Shown here piece by piece: positions 6,353 to 9,449 of a stretch of 9,449 nt of DNA. Each line of letters begins with the position of its first letter. Positions within the stretch are counted from its first letter, which is position 1. A model generated the notes under the pieces. That model was not told the DNA's origin, did not search any database, and was given only the letters and a program-made list of their open reading frames with translations. This DNA is from CAZAGD01 sp964484485 (GTDB lineage Bacteria; Desulfobacterota; SM23-61). The stretch lies in contig CAZAGD010000122.1 in assembly GCA_964484485.1 (NCBI GenBank), positions 1 to 9,449 on the forward strand, in the 5' to 3' direction. Made by a program: the position numbers and the translations under genes.

Positions 6353-7414
6353 ATGAAGAAAATTTGGTGGGTTAGATTAGTTGTTTTGACATTTTTTGTT
6401 TTGGGGATTTGGAGCCTCTCAGCTCAGGCTGCTGAACCAATAGTGAAGTGGAAAGTGCAGACACCCTGGCCTAAAGCCTTGTGGCAGCACAAAACAGCCG
6501 AAATTTGGGCCCAAGATGTTTTTAAGATCAGTGGTGGGCGCATGAAGATTGATCTTTTTGCCACTGATGAGATCGTCCCGGCTTTTGAAGTTTTTAATGC
6601 TGTCCAAAGAGGTACGCTTGATGCCGGTCATACTTGGGCGGGATATGTAATTGGTAAATATCCTGCGGCGACTCTTTTTGCTGCGACCCCCGCTTTCTTT
6701 GACCTTTTAGGTTATTGGACATGGATGATGGCTGCAGGCGGAAAAGAACTTTGGCAAGAGACGTATGGGAATGCATTAAAAGTATATCCGGCAGGTATGC
6801 TCTGGGCAGAAGGTGGTGGTTGGGCCAATAAGAAAATCCAAAAAATGAGCGACTTTAAAGGCCTCAAATATCGAACTGTGCTTATTTGGGGACAGATCCT
6901 TTCGGAAGTTGGGGCATCAGTAGTTACTTTGCCAGCTGGAGAAATTGTTCCCTCATTGCAGAGAGGCACATTGGATGCGGCGGAATTCAGCACTCCCGTT
7001 ACCGATCTTCCTTTAGGTTTCCATGAAGTTGCTAAATATTGGTATTTCCCTGGACTGCACCAAATTGCGGGATTTGTGGAACTCTTAGTGAACAATAAAA
7101 AATGGGAAGCCCTTCCTGATGACTTAAAAGAAGTTGTTAGGGCGGCCTGTGAAGTGCAGATGGCCCGGGCTTTGCCGCACTGGCTCTATGATGATTGCAA
7201 AGCCGTGGAAAAAGTCAAAAAAGAGGGGAAAGTCACAATTTTAAGATACCCTAAAGAAATGCAACAAGATATTTTACAAAGGTTTGTCCAGAAATACGAC
7301 AACCATCCGGATAAAATGTTCCAAAAAGTATGGAAATCTCAGAAAGAGTTTATGAAGGTTTATAACCCGTATATGAAACTGCAAAGTGTAGAAGCGGAAG
7401 TAACTTTAAAGTAA
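6353..7414 (+). CDS. dctP: TRAP transporter periplasmic solute-binding protein (DctP, TakP/FcbT1-like branch)
   Basis: A 353-residue protein starting at an ATG with AAGGAGG 8 bases upstream. The N-terminus is a Sec signal: MKKIWWVR, a hydrophobic stretch, then SAQA with likely cleavage after Ala26. There is no lipobox cysteine, so the mature protein should be free in the periplasm. Family hallmarks follow: KISGGRMKIDLF (58-69), AVQRGTLDAG (83-92), GLKYR with Arg174, the usual carboxylate clamp of TRAP receptors, and LPAGEIVPSLQRGTLDAAEF (193-212). The last motif and the WAEGGGW stretch (151-157) suit the branch that includes TakP for 2-oxo acids and FcbT1 for chlorobenzoate. This branch usually has Glu-Trp in the metal/ligand site; here it is Glu211-Phe212, which may change the ligand pocket. 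The substrate is most likely an organic acid, but which one is not readable from the sequence. It heads the operon and delivers to DctQM. Confidence 0.93.
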   Translation: MKKIWWVRLVVLTFFVLGIWSLSAQAAEPIVKWKVQTPWPKALWQHKTAEIWAQDVFKISGGRMKIDLFATDEIVPAFEVFNAVQRGTLDAGHTWAGYVIGKYPAATLFAATPAFFDLLGYWTWMMAAGGKELWQETYGNALKVYPAGMLWAEGGGWANKKIQKMSDFKGLKYRTVLIWGQILSEVGASVVTLPAGEIVPSLQRGTLDAAEFSTPVTDLPLGFHEVAKYWYFPGLHQIAGFVELLVNNKKWEALPDDLKEVVRAACEVQMARALPHWLYDDCKAVEKVKKEGKVTILRYPKEMQQDILQRFVQKYDNHPDKMFQKVWKSQKEFMKVYNPYMKLQSVEAEVTLK

Positions 7415-7441
7415 AAAAGATATTTGACTATTAAAGTTTTT

Positions 7442-7476
7442 AAATAAGCCGCTCCTCAAAAAGGAGCGGCTTATTT
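7442..7476 (+). terminator. Perfect stem-loop between dctP and dctQ, likely attenuator or mRNA 3'-end stabiliser
   Basis: A 15-bp stem without a mismatch (7442-7456 with 7462-7476) closes a 5-base CAAAA loop. The core is GCCGCTCCT/AGGAGCGGC, flanked by A/T pairs. The 3' arm ends TTATTT and then GGTG, so the U-tract is short and read-through is expected. A hairpin here, 28 bases after dctP and 22 before dctQ, is the usual place to keep binding protein mRNA more abundant than permease mRNA. It could act by partial termination or by blocking 3' exonucleases. Confidence 0.7.
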
Positions 7477-7497
7477 GGTGAGGGGAGAAAAGTTAAC

Positions 7498-8013
7498 ATG
7501 GATAGGTGGAAAAGATTAGTTTACCGTATAGAATCCATCAGTGAATGGTCAGGCAAAATTTTTGCCTGGTTAAATGTTCCTTTGGTTCTTTTTATGTCTT
7601 ATGACGTCATTATGCGGTATTTGTTCCAGGCTCCCACCAAGTGGGCTTATGAAATGACCTGGATGCTCTACGGGGCAGTTTTCATTTTGGGTGGAGCATA
7701 TGCTTTGAAACACAAACTACACGTCCGCGTAGATATTTTTTATAATCGCTGGTCTCCGCGAAACAGAGCTATTTTTGATCTAATAACATATATAGTAATC
7801 TTCTTTCCTGTTTTTTTTATCTTAGTAAAACACAGCATTATCTATGCCTATTATTCTTGGGAAGTACTGGAATGTTCATATATCAGTTATTGGCAGCCTC
7901 CGGTTTATCCCATAAAAACTGTCATGGCTGTTGGTTTTGTCTTATTTACTCTCCAAGGGATTGCGGAATTTATTCGTTTGATTTTTAAAGTTTTTAGGGA
8001 GGAATCTATATGA
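7498..8013 (+). CDS. dctQ: TRAP transporter small membrane subunit (DctQ)
   Basis: A 171-residue inner-membrane protein with four predicted helices at about 22-40, 54-70, 93-111 and 139-160. It carries the DctQ signature in order: D36-V-x2-R40-Y-x-F43 at the end of helix 1, W49 and E52 before helix 2, and H75-V-R-V-D79 after it. DctQ binds the large subunit and helps dock the loaded binding protein. The length is normal for the family. GAGGGGAG lies 10 bases before the ATG, a rather long spacing. The gene ends in TGA that overlaps the dctM ATG (ATGA), so the two are probably translated as a coupled pair and kept in equal amounts. The loop between helices 3 and 4 is rich in Tyr and Trp (113-137), as in the FcbT2-like branch. 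Confidence 0.92.
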   Translation: MDRWKRLVYRIESISEWSGKIFAWLNVPLVLFMSYDVIMRYLFQAPTKWAYEMTWMLYGAVFILGGAYALKHKLHVRVDIFYNRWSPRNRAIFDLITYIVIFFPVFFILVKHSIIYAYYSWEVLECSYISYWQPPVYPIKTVMAVGFVLFTLQGIAEFIRLIFKVFREESI

Positions 8014-9329
8014 GCCCGGAATACCTAGCCGTAACCATGTTCGTTGGGGTAATTATCCTGGTTTTTGCAGGTGTACCTTTATATTTGGCTTTGGGAGGTT
8101 TGGGACTTTATTTCGGTATTGTCGGCGGTTGGGCGCCGCAGGTTTATGACCAGTTCATCAACCGCATCTTCGGTCTTATGTCCAGCGAAGTATTGCCGGC
8201 CGTTCCTTTATTTGTTTTCATGGGGGCTATTCTTGATAAATCCGGCGCGGCAGATAGACTTTTTGGAGCACTTTACGTGGCCATGGGTGGGCTACGAGGA
8301 GGCCTAGCCGTGGCTACTATTTTAATTTGCACCATCTTTGCCGCTTGCACGGGCGTGGTAGGCGCATCGGTGACCACTATGGGAATGTTGGCCCTTCCGG
8401 CTATGCTCAAAAGAAACTACAACATTCCTTTAGCTACAGGTGCCATTTGTGCTGGAGGTACATTAGGAATTCTCATTCCGCCATCGGTCATGATGCTTCT
8501 TTATGGGCCCATGGTGGGTCTTTCCGTAGCCAAAATGTTCATGGGCGCCTTCATCCCTGGTTTTGTTCTTTCAGCTCTTTTCATCGCCTATATTATCGTA
8601 ATTTGTTTAATCAAACCTGAATACGGACCACCGATGCCCAAAGAGGAGCGGCAAAATATTCCGGCATTAAAATTAGCTGGCGAAATTATCCTCTATTTAG
8701 TGCCTCCTTTGTTCTTAATTTTGGCTGTTCTTGGTTCGATTTTCTTTGGTATAGCTTCTCCAACAGAGGCGGCAGCGATGGGAGGCCTTGGCTCTATCTT
8801 AGTGGCTATTTTTTATCGGAAATTTAACCTACGAGTTCTTTATGATGGAGTAATGAATACTCTACGCATCACTTCCATGGTCATGTTTGTTGCCGTGGGT
8901 GCCTTCATGTTCAGCGGCGTATTCATGGCTCTGGGAGGAGCAAAGCTCATCGGCAATTTCATTGTCTCCCTTCCCTTAGGGAAGTGGGGCATTTTAGCCT
9001 TGATGATGGCAGTCATTTTTATTTTAGGCATGCTCATAGACTGGATTGGCATATTATTTATCGTCGTTCCTATTTTCACTCCCGTAATTCAATCCCTCGG
9101 ATTTGATGTCTTGTGGTTTTCTTTAGTGGTTTGTGTTAATTTACAGATGTCTTTTATTTCTCCTCCTTTTGCTTATTCTATCTTTTATTTAAAAGGAGTG
9201 GCTCCTCCGGAAGTTACGATTGCCCATATAATCAGGGGCGTAATTCCATTTGTAATCTTGCAAGCCATTGGAACGTTATTGGTCATAATTTTCCCGCAGT
9301 TAATTCTCTGGCTGCCCAGCAAAATGTAA
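8010..9329 (+). CDS. dctM: TRAP transporter large membrane subunit (DctM)
   Basis: A 439-residue inner-membrane protein, the usual length, made of many hydrophobic helices. It forms the translocation path and uses a Na+ (or H+) gradient to import the solute delivered by DctP. Signature stretches are GVPLYLALG (21-29), PLFVFMGAILDKSG (66-79), the glycine-rich GGLRGGLA (93-100), FAACTGVVGASV (110-121), GGTLGILIPPS (149-159), GIASPTEAAAMGG (247-259) and SPPFAYSIFYLKGVAPP (384-400). The last fits the mannitol/chloroaromatic (FcbT3-like) branch, in agreement with DctP. The ATG overlaps the dctQ stop, and AGGGAGG lies 7 bases upstream inside dctQ. The stop is one base from the end of the convergent methyltransferase gene, with no terminator between them. 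No truncation or frameshift is visible. Confidence 0.95.
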   Translation: MSPEYLAVTMFVGVIILVFAGVPLYLALGGLGLYFGIVGGWAPQVYDQFINRIFGLMSSEVLPAVPLFVFMGAILDKSGAADRLFGALYVAMGGLRGGLAVATILICTIFAACTGVVGASVTTMGMLALPAMLKRNYNIPLATGAICAGGTLGILIPPSVMMLLYGPMVGLSVAKMFMGAFIPGFVLSALFIAYIIVICLIKPEYGPPMPKEERQNIPALKLAGEIILYLVPPLFLILAVLGSIFFGIASPTEAAAMGGLGSILVAIFYRKFNLRVLYDGVMNTLRITSMVMFVAVGAFMFSGVFMALGGAKLIGNFIVSLPLGKWGILALMMAVIFILGMLIDWIGILFIVVPIFTPVIQSLGFDVLWFSLVVCVNLQMSFISPPFAYSIFYLKGVAPPEVTIAHIIRGVIPFVILQAIGTLLVIIFPQLILWLPSKM

Positions 9330-9330
9330 A

Positions 9331-9449
9331 TTAATATCCTTCTTGGGCGGCATGGACGATTGCTTGCAAGTTGCTTATGGGGGTCTGCAAAGGGATAGCG
9401 CATTCCGGAGCAATAATATCCACGCCGGCGGCGACGCTGTAACGCACCT
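9331..9449 (-). CDS. C-terminus of a uroporphyrinogen decarboxylase-like (MtaA/CmuA type) methyltransferase, 5' part missing
   Basis: Reading leftward from the right edge, 38 residues end at a TAA (9333-9331). The tail has VDIIAPECAIPLQTPISN (9-26), then LQAIVHAAQEGY. The APxCxIPxxTPxxN pattern is the C-terminal signature of the URO-D superfamily branch that moves methyl groups between corrinoid proteins and thiols or tetrahydrofolate (MtaA, CmuA and relatives), and it differs from HemE. In that branch a Cys here belongs to the zinc site; Cys16 is a candidate. Only the end is visible, so the substrate and even the subfamily remain open. It converges on dctM with one base between the two stop codons. 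If expressed, it could be part of a corrinoid methyl-transfer system outside the window. Confidence 0.7.
   Translation of the reverse strand, partial: VRYSVAAGVDIIAPECAIPLQTPISNLQAIVHAAQEGY

Noticed and set aside
1..9449. CRISPR array, tRNA or rRNA genes
   Set aside because: The repeats come in twos, not as evenly spaced arrays with unique spacers, and I saw no cloverleaf or rRNA-like stretch.

Overview
The window suggests an anaerobic, Gram-negative-type bacterium, possibly in or near the Desulfobacterota. The sequence does not settle this. The clues are an FrhB-like iron-sulfur flavoprotein, a free-standing B12-binding mutase subunit, the tail of a uroporphyrinogen-decarboxylase-like (MtaA/CmuA type) methyltransferase, and a TRAP transporter whose binding protein has an ordinary Sec signal without a lipobox, which implies a periplasm. 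The DNA is AT-leaning with strong AGGAGG-type ribosome binding sites. The spacers carry small hairpin repeats of a kind I associate with environmental Desulfobacterota-like genomes.

Layout. Positions 1-986 (minus) encode an FrhB-family protein whose 3' end lies outside the window. After a 350-base spacer with hairpin repeats comes a minus-strand B12-binding subunit of the methylmalonyl-CoA mutase type (1335-1733). The spacer to the next gene holds a roughly 300-base imperfect foldback, bounded by short inverted repeats (1821-2120) and lacking any credible gene; it looks like a MITE or another non-autonomous repeat. A very large minus-strand gene (2222-5656) encodes a class III nucleotide cyclase domain fused to an AAA/STAND-type ATPase and a TPR-like tail.

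A 700-base divergent spacer with repeats and promoter-like signals leads into a plus-strand TRAP transporter operon. Its genes are dctP (6353-7414), dctQ (7498-8013) and dctM (8010-9329). A perfect 15-bp stem-loop separates dctP from dctQ, and dctQ and dctM overlap by ATGA. One base after dctM, the 3' end of a convergent MtaA/CmuA-type methyltransferase gene begins and runs off the right edge.

How the parts may work together. The TRAP genes form one importer for an organic acid: DctP captures it in the periplasm and DctQM moves it with a cation gradient. The catabolic genes around it (FrhB-like redox protein, B12 mutase subunit, methyltransferase) would fit anaerobic organic-acid or C1 metabolism, but nothing in the window proves they share a pathway. 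The cyclase-ATPase-TPR protein looks like a signalling or regulatory protein. Its cyclase domain lacks the usual transition-state arginine, so its catalytic activity is doubtful. I did not find a clearly new multi-gene system; the strongest unexplained structure is the foldback element at 1821-2120.
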